From positions 186,001 to 250,000 of the forward strand of contig JAEUVX010000002.1 of the NCBI GenBank assembly GCA_016786615.1: a stretch of 64,000 bases of DNA, given 5' to 3'. The notes beneath the pieces were generated by a model. It was not told the DNA's origin. It worked only from the letters and a program-made list of their open reading frames with translations, and did no database searches. The DNA is from Flavipsychrobacter sp. (GTDB lineage: Bacteria; Bacteroidota; Bacteroidia; Chitinophagales; Chitinophagaceae). Both the position numbers and the translations under genes were made by a program. Position 1 is the first letter of the stretch; each line of letters starts with the position of its first letter. Positions 27,023 to 35,243 of the stretch are shown here, piece after piece.

Positions 27023-27490
27023 TTATATACGTGGCGGCTGCCAGATGTTTGATAATGCCTCAGAAGAATGGTAAGGCGATTGATAGCCTGTTAACACTTG
27101 CTTTTCGGTTACAAAAACAGGCTTTGACTTAATACTGAAATCAAAATCTCCGGCTTCAAAAAAAGTGAATGCCATTAACGGCGCATGGTTGCATTGCTTG
27201 AACGGCAACTGCATATCCCTGTCATAATCTCCATGCTTTGTATCATCGGCATAGTGCATGGCAAGGAAGTCAACAAAGTCAATTTGCTCGTCCAATGCCT
27301 TGTGTTCAAAATAGTGTTCTACCAACACGGTAATCTTCATTAGCTGATGAACCGGTGTTTGTGCAAACACGATTGTGAGCAATAACGATATGGCTATGAT
27401 TCGCAACAAGACTACAAATATAACAATAATACAGTTTTCAAACCCAAGTAATCGGTAATCCACACAACATTCACATTCTCCTTTTAACAT
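27023..27490 (-). CDS. Small envelope protein at head of metal-efflux operon
   Basis: About 155 residues if started at the ATG at 27490. The conserved part begins with a hydrophobic stretch IIAISLLLTIVFAQ, then LMKITVLVEHYFEHK, FVDFLAMHYADDTKHGDYDRD, LPFKQ and the C-terminus SNIWQPPRI. I recognise this pattern from short uncharacterised proteins that often precede CzcA operons in Bacteroidota. The N-terminal 30 residues (with CECC) look unlike a signal peptide, so a TTG start further in, near LLRIIAISL, is possible. It lies 112 bases upstream of the pump gene on the same strand. A role in metal sensing or efflux is inferred from context. Confidence 0.65.
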   Translation of the reverse strand: MLKGECECCVDYRLLGFENCIIVIFVVLLRIIAISLLLTIVFAQTPVHQLMKITVLVEHYFEHKALDEQIDFVDFLAMHYADDTKHGDYDRDMQLPFKQCNHAPLMAFTFFEAGDFDFSIKSKPVFVTEKQVLTGYQSPYHSSEALSNIWQPPRI

Positions 27491-27560
27491 TGCGATTACA
27501 TTACTAATACTATTGTGGCATTCTCTTTGATTGAGTATATTAGGAGTAAATCCGTAAGTT

Positions 27561-28271
27561 ATGAGACTGAGTGAAACATGGTTTATGGAAGGATATATAG
27601 ACTTTGAACTGCAGAAGTACAAACTACTTGCCTACCTGCAAGAGGTAAATCAATGCTTTAACCAACACAAGCTATACCCTCAACTTGCCGATGTAGTCTT
27701 TCACTACAACAACCTGGCATCTTTCAAAGAACATAAAAAGCTGATACAGGATAGCTTCCCAAAACAACTGAATAATGTGAACCTGCAAAAACTGGAACTG
27801 GTGTACGAAGAAATGCTACAGGACAGTGCCATCATGCAGGAACTTGAAAACATAGTACAGTACGCCCTTACACAAATGAAACCCACACTTGACAACGGTG
27901 CTGAACTCTACGAACAAGTGGAGAAGCACTTGCGGATAGAACCGGTAGGCATTATGCCGCTGTACAAGAACGAAGGCTATATATTGATACGCTACGGCAA
28001 CTATAGTGAAACACATGCCTACAACTACACCATTACCCTCTTCGAACACCAGAACGACAAGTACCGTGGCATACGGCTGAGCTATGTAGATACCTGGCAA
28101 AACAGCATTGCCAATACTTACGAAAACATAAAGCGGGATATTATCAAGGCCATCCGAACATTACCCAATCCTGCTGTGTTCAGCATCGAACACCCGCTAC
28201 CCGTACCGCTTGACGAAACCCTGCTGCCGATAGCCAAACGTGCATTAGTAAGGCAAATAGGTATAGCCTGA
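27561..28271 (+). CDS. Conserved hypothetical protein
   Basis: A 236-residue soluble protein with no signal peptide or membrane helix. Sequence landmarks are YIDFELQKYKLLAYLQEV, ELADVVFHYNN-like helical segments, a middle strand region GIMPLYKNEGYILIRYG, and a C-terminal RRLxRQ-like ALVRQIGIA. I do not recognise a named family, though related proteins seem widespread in Chitinophagaceae. The start may be ATG at 27561 or the second ATG at 27585 (MEGYIDFEL), which looks more like the conserved N-terminus; an AGGAG at 27542 is too far from either to decide. It is divergent from the metal-efflux operon. Confidence 0.6.
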   Translation: MRLSETWFMEGYIDFELQKYKLLAYLQEVNQCFNQHKLYPQLADVVFHYNNLASFKEHKKLIQDSFPKQLNNVNLQKLELVYEEMLQDSAIMQELENIVQYALTQMKPTLDNGAELYEQVEKHLRIEPVGIMPLYKNEGYILIRYGNYSETHAYNYTITLFEHQNDKYRGIRLSYVDTWQNSIANTYENIKRDIIKAIRTLPNPAVFSIEHPLPVPLDETLLPIAKRALVRQIGIA

Positions 28272-28352
28272 GCTACTTTTAACACTTTATTACCCATAGG
28301 TTTTATACTTTTATAAAACCCGTTATGCTCATATTCATTAACCAATAAAAAA

Positions 28353-28712
28353 ATGAGCTTTATGAATACTGCACAAAAACTCGCCTACTGGGCTCCCCGT
28401 ATATACGGTATCATACTTACCATATTCTTCACCCTGTTTGCATTGGATGTGCAATACACCGGCGATGCAGTTGCATTTGCCACAGAACTGGCCATACATC
28501 TGATACCGACTGCGGTACTGATTACCATACTTGTATTGGCATGGCGCAGGGAATGGGTAGGTGTAGTAGCCTACACAGCACTGGGTATATGGTACATCAT
28601 CATTGCACATACACGCCCCGACTGGATAGCAGCCATTACAGGCATACTCTTCTTTGGTGCCATACTATTTGGCATCAGCTGGTATAACCGCAGGCACAGG
28701 CTCGCTCATTAA
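28353..28712 (+). CDS. Hypothetical four-helix membrane protein
   Basis: A 119-residue protein with four membrane helices: IYGIILTIFFTLFALDV, the AIHLIPTAVLITILVLA stretch, VVAYTALGIWYIIIAH and AITGILFFGAILFGISW, ending in a basic tail NRRHRLAH. An N-terminal ARIYG-like PRIYGI motif is typical of a small unnamed family in Bacteroidota. It lies 81 bases after the previous gene and 11 bases before the next small gene, so it probably shares an operon with the latter. No function is known. Confidence 0.65.
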   Translation: MSFMNTAQKLAYWAPRIYGIILTIFFTLFALDVQYTGDAVAFATELAIHLIPTAVLITILVLAWRREWVGVVAYTALGIWYIIIAHTRPDWIAAITGILFFGAILFGISWYNRRHRLAH

Positions 28713-28723
28713 ATAAAGACCTT

Positions 28724-28903
28724 ATGAAGCTTAATAAGGAATGGCACCTGAAACACAAAATGCCTGCCAAAGCCACACTTGACCAACGAATAGAATGGCA
28801 CCTGAAACATGCTGTAAACTGTACTTGCAGAGGCATACCCGAAAAGCTGCTGGAGGAGATGAAGAAGCGAGGCATCAAAATACCAACAACTAAACCTCAT
28901 TAA
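28724..28903 (+). CDS. 59-residue conserved small protein with EWHLKH repeat
   Basis: ATG at 28724 opens a 59-residue basic protein that ends at TAA 28901-28903. It contains EWHLKH twice, 18 residues apart, then a Cys pair in VNCTCRGIP and the helix EKLLEEMKKRGIK. At DNA level the repeat is an identical 17-base copy at 28739-28755 and 28793-28809. I recall similar short proteins in Bacteroidota, which supports a real gene, but no function is known. The His and Cys residues could bind a metal. It starts 11 bases after the membrane protein gene and stops two bases before the end of the convergent NADH dehydrogenase gene. Confidence 0.7.
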   Translation: MKLNKEWHLKHKMPAKATLDQRIEWHLKHAVNCTCRGIPEKLLEEMKKRGIKIPTTKPH

Positions 28904-28905
28904 CT

Positions 28906-30219
28906 TTACTCCATACTATGATGCTCTTTTGCCATCTCTACCTGTTTGCGGGTAGGCATGAGTATGAGCCTTAGCGTGGTATCGTTGGTAAAATAGCTGA
29001 TAGCCCAGTTGATAAAGATGATGAGCTTGTTCTTTGCATTCAGTATCAGCATCAGGTGCAGGAACATCCAGAACAACCATGCTATAACGCCCTGAAAACT
29101 GATGAATGGCAAATCAACCACAGCCTTGCGCTTACCAACAGTTGCCATAGTACCCGGAGATTTGTACCTGAATTGTTGCAGTTTGTTGCCGTTTTTTAAT
29201 GCTTTGAGATTTGTTGCCAGTTGGGTTGCCTGCTTGCCTGCAACGTTTGCCATCTGCGGATGGCCATTAGGCCAGTCTTTCGTTTCCATATAAGAAATAT
29301 CGCCGATGGCATATATGTTTTCAGTGCCGGCAACTTTGCTGTACGCATCCACTTTTATACGATTGCCGCGCACCAGCACTTCTTTTGGTATGCCTGCAGG
29401 TACATTGCCGATAATACCTGCAGCCCAGATAAGGTTGCGCGTTTTTATCTGTCTGCCATCTTTGAGCATGGCTATATGCCCATCATAATCCTGCATGATG
29501 GCATTGGTCCAAACCTGCACACCCATTTTCTCGAGGTATACCTGCGACATACGTTGCGATACAGGGCTCATAGCAGATAATGTATTGGGGCTGCCTTCCA
29601 GGAGATATACATTCAGCTTGCTGAAATCCATATCGGGGTAATCGCGTGGCAGAATGTTCTTTTTAAGCTCTGCCAATGAACCCGAAAGTTCTACACCCGT
29701 AGGGCCACCACCTACTACTACAATATTCATTATCTCCTCCATCTCTTCGGGTGTGGCATTTAGGGCGTCTTCAAAATTGAGCAATATCCTGTTGCGTAAT
29801 GTAATAGCCTCTGTGGTTGACTTCATCGGGAAGGCATACTGTTCAAGGTTTTTATTACCGAAGAAATTTGTTGTACAACCCGTTGCAATAACGAGTATGT
29901 CGTAACTGAAATTGCCATCTTCGGTTATTACCAGTTGCTTATCTGTGTTTACTTCCTTCACTTTCGTATTGCGGACATGAACATTTTTGCTGCGCTGAAA
30001 TATTTTACGAAGCGGGAAAGAAATAGAACTGGGCTCGAGGCGTGCGGTAGCTACCTGGTAAAACAAAGGCTGAAACTGATGAAAATTGTACTGGTCTATC
30101 AGTGTGATATTGTAACCGGTATTCCTGAGTTTTTTGGCGAGTTGCAAGCCTGCAAAGCCTGCCCCCAGAATCATGAGTTCGGGTGCGCTATCCGATTGGC
30201 GATTTGTGGATACTGCCAT
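28906..30219 (-). CDS. ndh: Type II NADH:quinone oxidoreductase
   Basis: A 437-residue flavoprotein. The first dinucleotide fold is ILGAGFAGLQLAKKL (FAD), the second is VVVGGGPTGVELSG (NADH), and IYAIGDISY is the FAD ribityl-contact motif. The NFHQFQPLFYQVATA segment is typical of NDH-2. The C-terminal part has WLFWMFLHLMLIL, the amphipathic membrane anchor region. NDH-2 passes electrons from NADH to quinone without pumping protons. It stands alone on the minus strand; a -7-like TAGCTTTG lies at 30281-30288 (minus) and would give a leader of about 55 bases. Confidence 0.92.
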   Translation of the reverse strand: MAVSTNRQSDSAPELMILGAGFAGLQLAKKLRNTGYNITLIDQYNFHQFQPLFYQVATARLEPSSISFPLRKIFQRSKNVHVRNTKVKEVNTDKQLVITEDGNFSYDILVIATGCTTNFFGNKNLEQYAFPMKSTTEAITLRNRILLNFEDALNATPEEMEEIMNIVVVGGGPTGVELSGSLAELKKNILPRDYPDMDFSKLNVYLLEGSPNTLSAMSPVSQRMSQVYLEKMGVQVWTNAIMQDYDGHIAMLKDGRQIKTRNLIWAAGIIGNVPAGIPKEVLVRGNRIKVDAYSKVAGTENIYAIGDISYMETKDWPNGHPQMANVAGKQATQLATNLKALKNGNKLQQFRYKSPGTMATVGKRKAVVDLPFISFQGVIAWLFWMFLHLMLILNAKNKLIIFINWAISYFTNDTTLRLILMPTRKQVEMAKEHHSME

Positions 30220-30280
30220 CGTTGTATGTTTTGCAGCACTATGACAGGCATAGTGCCTGATGAAAGATATAAATGCGCCG

Positions 30281-30288
30281 CAAAGCTA
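30281..30288 (-). promoter_or_regulatory. -7-like box of ndh
   Basis: On the minus strand this reads TAGCTTTG, a perfect match to TAnnTTTG. It lies about 60 bases before the ndh start. A clear -33 TTTG is not seen. Confidence 0.4.
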
Positions 30289-30354
30289 CGATGCTTTGTA
30301 ATGCTAACCATCATTTGCAGCCATTAAAAGATAAATGCGGCACATAGATATTCT

Positions 30355-31341
30355 CTATCCTGTTTTTGAGTAAAAATCAATAAGTTTTAATTGCTGTTTT
30401 CGGGGTATGGCTTTAAACCATCTTTCTTTCCCCTCTCTGTCGGCACGCGGCAGGCGGCGTGTATTGCTATCTATGGCAAGGTATTGCTGCCATAGCTCAT
30501 CGTCAGTAGGTGCTGCAGGTTGTATTTCAGGTGCTGCAATCGTGGGCTTGATGGGATTGTCAATAACATCACGGTATGCGGCGGGCTTATTTTCTTTGAG
30601 GTAGTCCATTGTTTTCTGAATACGCAGTTTATGATACTCGTCTGTCAGGCTATTATTCAGATAGGGCGCACCATCATCCAGCGTATCGAAGCCGAGGCGT
30701 TCTACATCCTGCGCGGGTACACGTATGCACCTGCCCTGCCAATAGGGGTCGTCGTACGGGTAGATTTTCAATAGCTCTTCCAGCGTTTTTTCAGGCGCCG
30801 GTTTAACCACCTCAGCCGTCTCATTCTGCTTTGCAGAAGCGCCGGCATCCCCTCCTAAAAACAGGAGGGGAGCTTTCTCTTGTTTGGGTTGCTCTATCTT
30901 CTCTTTATACTTATTTGCGGCAAGGCGGCTGTCAAGGTCGATGGCGCGGATGAGGGCGGCAGGGCTTACATCGTCATACACTTCTACAATACTATCGCGC
31001 AGGCGCATGTGGCGCTTTACCTGCATCTGCCCCGTTATTATTTTCGCCAGTACCTCGCGTCTGCTTTGCAAACTGCATACTTCCGTTTTGATGCGTTCTT
31101 TAGCATCCTGCACCAGTTCTTCCAGTGCCAGTGTAGTGGCACGTTCTTCCAGCTTATCTATATATGGCTTCAACTGATTGTACAAACGATTTGCGGAAGA
31201 GCGCAGACTATTGCCATCGGCAACTGCGGGATATGCTTCTTTGTAAGCGGCTCGCTTGTCTTTAGTGCGGATGAAGTGTGTGATGAATGTTTTGTGGGCG
31301 GATTTTAACGCAGCCCAATCGGCGTGGTTTTCGGGTGTCAT
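30355..31341 (-). CDS. Terminase-small-subunit-like protein, orphan
   Basis: A 328-residue soluble protein. The N-terminal 80 residues resemble phage terminase small subunits: FITHFIRTKDKRAAYKEAYP followed by SLRSSANRLYNQLKPYID, the pattern of helix-turn-helix Terminase_2 proteins. The middle has a predicted coiled coil (TTLALEELVQDAKERIKTEV) and a Pro/Glu-rich linker, and the C-terminus is rich in charged helices. No large subunit, portal or capsid gene is nearby, so it is not part of an intact prophage here. It may be a domesticated DNA-binding protein or a phage relic. The resemblance is from pattern only. Confidence 0.5.
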   Translation of the reverse strand: MTPENHADWAALKSAHKTFITHFIRTKDKRAAYKEAYPAVADGNSLRSSANRLYNQLKPYIDKLEERATTLALEELVQDAKERIKTEVCSLQSRREVLAKIITGQMQVKRHMRLRDSIVEVYDDVSPAALIRAIDLDSRLAANKYKEKIEQPKQEKAPLLFLGGDAGASAKQNETAEVVKPAPEKTLEELLKIYPYDDPYWQGRCIRVPAQDVERLGFDTLDDGAPYLNNSLTDEYHKLRIQKTMDYLKENKPAAYRDVIDNPIKPTIAAPEIQPAAPTDDELWQQYLAIDSNTRRLPRADREGKERWFKAIPRKQQLKLIDFYSKTG

Positions 31342-31504
31342 TTTATAGGGTTTTCAGGATTTATTTATTATAGCAAATATACAAATAAAAGACGATAAAA
31401 CACTTATTTTTATGATGATTAAACCGTACAATACTGTACATCTGTTTTGTAAACAAGGATGAGTACATAAATGTATCTACCCATTTGTGATACTTCCCCA
31501 ATCG

Positions 31505-31609
31505 CGTCATTGCGAGGCACGAAGCAATCTAATCAGATTGCTCGCAAATTCAGAATAGAGTAATGTTATATTGAGTTTATACCAGGTTGCTTCGTGCCTC
31601 GCAATGACG
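31505..31609. repeat. REP-like inverted repeat with 23-bp perfect arms
   Basis: The arm at 31505-31527 (begins CGTCATTGCGAGGCACG) is repeated exactly in reverse complement at 31587-31609. A nested smaller palindrome, AGCAATCT-aatc-AGATTGCT, lies at 31523-31542. Motifs of this ATTGCGAGGCACGAAGCAA type recur as intergenic palindromes in many bacterial genomes. It sits between two minus-strand genes. Confidence 0.85.
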
Positions 31610-31618
31610 TAAGGGAAA

Positions 31619-31948
31619 TCATTTCTTCTTTTTCTTTACCACAAGATTATAACTATCCAACACCATTTCTTTCAGTTGTTTATTGGTGATGGTGCCGTCA
31701 ACTATTATGGTGTTCCAGTGTTTTTTGTTCATGTGGTAGCCCGGTAATACACAAGGGTATTCTTCGCGCAGCTCAAGGGCACGTTCGGGGTCGCATTTTA
31801 CATTAAAGCGCAGCGGGTCTTCGTCGAGCGAAACAAGCAGGAACATTTTGCCACCTGCTTTCATTACCAGCGTTGTTTCATCGAAGGGAAAACTCTCGGT
31901 AACATCGGGCAAGCTGAGGGCATATTCGTGCAGTTGTTCAATGTTCAT
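31619..31948 (-). CDS. MmcQ/YjbR family protein
   Basis: A 109-residue protein starting at the ATG at 31948 (MNIEQLHEYALSLPDVTESFPF). It contains the YjbR/CyaY-like signature: TTLVMKAGGKMFLLV, then RFNVKCDPERALELREE, PGYHMNKKHWNTI and the closing helix LKEMVLDSYNLVVKK. The fold resembles a double-wing DNA-binding or frataxin-like domain, but the role is unknown. It is the last of three minus-strand genes behind parE and lies 37 bases after the preceding gene. Confidence 0.9.
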   Translation of the reverse strand: MNIEQLHEYALSLPDVTESFPFDETTLVMKAGGKMFLLVSLDEDPLRFNVKCDPERALELREEYPCVLPGYHMNKKHWNTIIVDGTITNKQLKEMVLDSYNLVVKKKKK

Positions 31949-31985
31949 GTGGCTAAAGCTAGTATTGCAGGCGCGAATAGAAAAA

Positions 31986-32471
31986 TTATACCACAGCACC
32001 GCCCATACTGCCCGCCATACCCTGCATATAATTGCAGCAGTATATCAGTATCAGTATCAATATGGCGCTTTTACCTTCAGTATAGTTATCGTCGGTTTCT
32101 ATCTCGTAGTTAAAGCTGAATTTTGTCCACTGAAAATCGGGCTTCAGGGTAATGATGGCATGGTCTGTATCTGTAACTAAAGAATACTTATTATGCCACA
32201 TACCGGATTTGAACATATAGGTCTTTCCCTGGTAGTCTATAGACATACCACCCCAACTGAATTTTATTGTTGCTGTTACCTCATCTCCTTTCTTCACTAC
32301 AAGCTCTGTATGCCAAAAGTTTGCTGACTCTATTCCATACTCGCTACTACCCTGTGTTATTTTCACCTTCATAGAAAACCACCCATCGTATCCTATCATA
32401 CCAAGCGAATTATTGTTTTCATCAAACAATTCGAAGTTGCGTTTGTGTTCTCCTTTTGCAGTGTACTTCAT
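31986..32471 (-). CDS. Hypothetical protein, possibly tubby/LURP-one-like
   Basis: A 161-residue protein. Residues 1-130 are strand-rich: RNFELFDENNNSLGMIGYDG, WHTELVVKKGDEVTATIKFSWGG, YMFKSGMWHNKYSLV and FSFNYEIETDDN. This resembles the tubby/LURP-one scramblase-like fold, but that is a guess. Residues 134-150 (SAILILILIYCCNYM) form one membrane helix, so the protein may be tail-anchored. It lies 39 bases after the pentapeptide-repeat gene and 37 before the YjbR gene. No name is assigned. Confidence 0.55.
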   Translation of the reverse strand: MKYTAKGEHKRNFELFDENNNSLGMIGYDGWFSMKVKITQGSSEYGIESANFWHTELVVKKGDEVTATIKFSWGGMSIDYQGKTYMFKSGMWHNKYSLVTDTDHAIITLKPDFQWTKFSFNYEIETDDNYTEGKSAILILILIYCCNYMQGMAGSMGGAVV

Positions 32472-32510
32472 AATAACAGCATTTTATTAAATATACATAA
32501 TTATGACAAC

Positions 32511-33080
32511 CTACTCTACCTCAATATTGTACTTATGCAGCAACCCCTGCAATCCATCTGCGGAAAATTTTGCACGATTGATACGGTTAGTTTCCGGGTT
32601 TATTGAAAAGCCTATAGCTGTTCGCAGGTCAGCCTTTTCAAGTAAGGTATTATCAAACATAGCACCTGCCAGATTGCTGCCATCAAAAGAAGCACCTGTA
32701 ATATCTGCAGATGTAAAGTCTGTTTCCTGCAAATTGGAATTTGTAAACGAAGTATTGTGAATTTTTAATTTGTAGAAAGATGAATAACTAAGATTGCAAC
32801 CATTGAAACTGAACGACAACAAAAACGGTGTACAATCTGCAAAGACAATCCCCAACATTTTACAATCTGTAAAACGTGCATTGTTCAATGTAGTTTGTTT
32901 CAATCGTACATTACTGAGGTCGCAATTTTGAAAACTGCAATCTGTAAATGAGCATTCCGATAAATCTGCTCCGGAAAAGTCAGCATCTTTGAATAAACAG
33001 TTTTCAAATTCACAGGTTTCAAAACCGGCTTCAGCGAAGCTGATATTTGAAAAGGTATCGTCGGTTATATATCTGCTCAT
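32511..33080 (-). CDS. Qnr-like pentapeptide-repeat protein
   Basis: A 189-residue right-handed quadrilateral helix protein. Nearly every fifth residue follows the A(D/N)LxX pattern, for example CEFENCLFKDADFSGADLSECSF read in short units, then SFTDCSF, NARFTDCK, NTSFTNSN, ADITGASF and GSNLAGAMF. The C-terminus RTAIGFSINPETNRI and GLLHKYNIEV matches the dimerisation end of Qnr/McbG-like proteins, which mimic DNA and protect type II topoisomerases. The gene lies 64 bases downstream of parE on the same strand, behind parE's terminator. Topoisomerase protection is a strong inference from family and position. Confidence 0.88.
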   Translation of the reverse strand: MSRYITDDTFSNISFAEAGFETCEFENCLFKDADFSGADLSECSFTDCSFQNCDLSNVRLKQTTLNNARFTDCKMLGIVFADCTPFLLSFSFNGCNLSYSSFYKLKIHNTSFTNSNLQETDFTSADITGASFDGSNLAGAMFDNTLLEKADLRTAIGFSINPETNRINRAKFSADGLQGLLHKYNIEVE

Positions 33081-33097
33081 TGCGATAATTGATTATA

Positions 33098-33129
33098 AAA
33101 AAACAAGAGCTACGAATAACGTAGCTCTT
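33098..33129 (-). terminator. Terminator of parE
   Basis: AAGAGCTACG and CGTAGCTCTT pair around a five-base loop; on the minus strand a run of T follows. It lies 16 bases after the parE stop and 18 before the pentapeptide-repeat start. Confidence 0.85.
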
Positions 33130-33144
33130 ACCTGATGTGATTAT

Positions 33145-35040
33145 TTATTTTTCTACTTCTACCCCCAATTCTTCTGCAAGGTCTTTTTCTACACGCAGGC
33201 CGGCAATAATATCGAGCTGGCGCTGAGGAGTATTTTTACCCATGTAGTATTCCAGCAGTTTTTGTATCTGCGCTTCCTGCCCCAGCAATACGGGTTCTTT
33301 GCGCATATCTTCGCCGATGAACTGTGCAAACTCCTCGGGGCTGATTTCACCCAAACCTTTGAATCGTGTTATCTCAGGCTTGGTACCCAGTTCTTTAATA
33401 GCACGCTGACGTTCTTCATCCGTATAACAGTAAATGGTTTTCTGCTTATTACGCACACGGAACAAAGGCGTATCGAGAATATATACGTGGCCATTCTTTA
33501 CCAGATCGGGGAAGAACTGGAGGAAGAAGGTCATTATCAGCAAACGAATGTGCATACCATCCACATCTGCATCGGTGGCTATTACTATGTTGTTGTAACG
33601 CAGGCCTTCCATACCTTCTTCAATATTCAGCGCGTGCTGCAGCAGATTGAACTCTTCATTTTCGTACACTACTTTTTTTGTCAGCCCGTAGCAGTTGAGT
33701 GGCTTACCCCGCAGGCTGAATACTGCCTGAGACTCTACATTGCGGCTCTTGGTAATGCTACCGCTGGCACTATCACCCTCGGTAATGAAGATGGTGCTTT
33801 CCAACTGCTTTTGCATAAACTCTTCTTTGCCTTTATTGGGCAAATCGCTATTCAGATGTATGCGGCAGTCGCGGAGTTTTTTATTGTGCAGGTTGGCCTT
33901 CTTGGCACGTTCGTTTGCCAATTTGCGTATGCCTGAAAGTTCTTTACGTTCGCGCTCGCTTTGCTCAATACGTTTTTTCAGCGCATCGGCAACTGCGGCA
34001 TTTTTGTGCAGGTAGTTATCCAATTCCTTTGCCAGAAACTCGAGCACAAACATCTTCATGCTCTGCCCGCCTTCGGCCACGTATTGCGAACCGAGTTTGG
34101 TTTTTGTCTGGCTTTCGAATACAGGTTCCTGCACACGTACAGATATAGCAGCGCAGATGCTCTGACGAACATCAGACGCTTCATAATCTTTCTTATAAAA
34201 ATCGCGGATGACTTTTACAAATGCCTCGCGAAAAGCTGCCTGGTGTGTACCACCCTGCGTAGTGTGCTGTCCGTTGACGAATGAATAGATATCCTCGCCA
34301 TAGTCGCCGGTGTGTGTGAGGGCTACTTCTATATCCTCTCCCTTGATGTGGATAATCGGATAACGACAACTTTCAGGATTGGTTTTGCGTTGCAGCAAAT
34401 CGAGCAGGCCATTTTTAGAAACATAGTTTCTGCCGTTCAGGTTTATCTGCAGGCCTGCATTCAGGAAGCAATAATTCCAAACCTGGTTTTCGATATACTC
34501 GTTGATGAAATGGTAATGCTTGAATACCGTATCATCGGGGGTAAACGTAACCATTGTGCCATTAGGCTCTGAGGTGGTTGTTTCCTTATGTTCTTTGGTA
34601 AGTACTCCACGTTCGAACTCGGCAGTTTTAGATTTACCATCGCGAAAGGCCGTGACTTTGAAATAAGTACTCAGGGCGTTTACCGCTTTTGTACCCACAC
34701 CATTCAAACCAACAGATTTCTGAAAGGCTTTGCTATCGTATTTGGCACCTGTATTTATCTTACTCACCACATCCACTACCTTGCCCAACGGGATACCACG
34801 ACCATAGTCGCGGATGGTAACGGTTCCGTTATCAATCTTCAGCTCTACCCGCTTGCCGAAGCCCATAGTGTATTCATCAATACAGTTATCTACTACCTCC
34901 TTCAGCAATACGTAGATACCATCATCCACACTGCTGCCATCGCCCAGCTTGCCGATGTACATACCGGGGCGCAGGCGTATGTGTTCCCTCCAGTCGAGCG
35001 ACCGGATACTATCTTCCGTATATTGATTCTGTTCTGCCAT
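33145..35040 (-). CDS. parE: DNA topoisomerase IV subunit B
   Basis: A 631-residue type IIA topoisomerase ATPase subunit. The GHKL ATPase domain shows [24 protein letters not shown] and [13 protein letters not shown]. The transducer follows, then the Toprim domain with [11 protein letters not shown] and [15 protein letters not shown]. The length and the absence of the gyrase insert fit ParE rather than GyrB. It decatenates and relaxes DNA together with ParC. No parC is next to it. A TATATTTG box on the minus strand lies at 35049-35056, only 8 bases before the start. A Qnr-like gene follows downstream. Confidence 0.92.
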   Translation of the reverse strand: MAEQNQYTEDSIRSLDWREHIRLRPGMYIGKLGDGSSVDDGIYVLLKEVVDNCIDEYTMGFGKRVELKIDNGTVTIRDYGRGIPLGKVVDVVSKINTGAKYDSKAFQKSVGLNGVGTKAVNALSTYFKVTAFRDGKSKTAEFERGVLTKEHKETTTSEPNGTMVTFTPDDTVFKHYHFINEYIENQVWNYCFLNAGLQINLNGRNYVSKNGLLDLLQRKTNPESCRYPIIHIKGEDIEVALTHTGDYGEDIYSFVNGQHTTQGGTHQAAFREAFVKVIRDFYKKDYEASDVRQSICAAISVRVQEPVFESQTKTKLGSQYVAEGGQSMKMFVLEFLAKELDNYLHKNAAVADALKKRIEQSERERKELSGIRKLANERAKKANLHNKKLRDCRIHLNSDLPNKGKEEFMQKQLESTIFITEGDSASGSITKSRNVESQAVFSLRGKPLNCYGLTKKVVYENEEFNLLQHALNIEEGMEGLRYNNIVIATDADVDGMHIRLLIMTFFLQFFPDLVKNGHVYILDTPLFRVRNKQKTIYCYTDEERQRAIKELGTKPEITRFKGLGEISPEEFAQFIGEDMRKEPVLLGQEAQIQKLLEYYMGKNTPQRQLDIIAGLRVEKDLAEELGVEVEK

Positions 35041-35194
35041 TCTGGTTGCAAATATAAATTTTGGCAGTATTAAAGAGATATTTGGATTTTTAATAGTTGA
35101 TAAATGGGTTTAATGTGTGGAGAAGTCAATTGCAGATATAGTTGTTGGGAAGGGCAGTTACGTGGGAGGAAAACTGTAATCTGATATGCATACA

Positions 35195-35228
35195 ATTATA
35201 AAGGCGGGCATAAGCCTGCCTTTATAAT
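35195..35228 (-). terminator. Terminator-like hairpin after outer-membrane gene
   Basis: ATTATAAAGGC and GCCTTTATAAT pair, with a G/T step and an ATAA loop. It lies 15 bases after the stop of the minus-strand gene at 35244. Confidence 0.7.
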
Positions 35229-35243
35229 AAAAAATATGTATTC

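Noticed and set aside
30355-31341. Prophage or integrative element around the terminase-like gene
   Set aside because: No integrase, large terminase, portal or tail gene lies nearby and the neighbours are ordinary chromosomal genes.
32511-33080. Acquired quinolone-resistance gene
   Set aside because: Codon use looks like the neighbours and no mobile element is nearby, so a native gene is more likely.
33262-35073. Plus-strand frames of up to 224 codons opposite parE
   Set aside because: The minus-strand frame has all topoisomerase motifs; the antisense peptides show no domain or signal.
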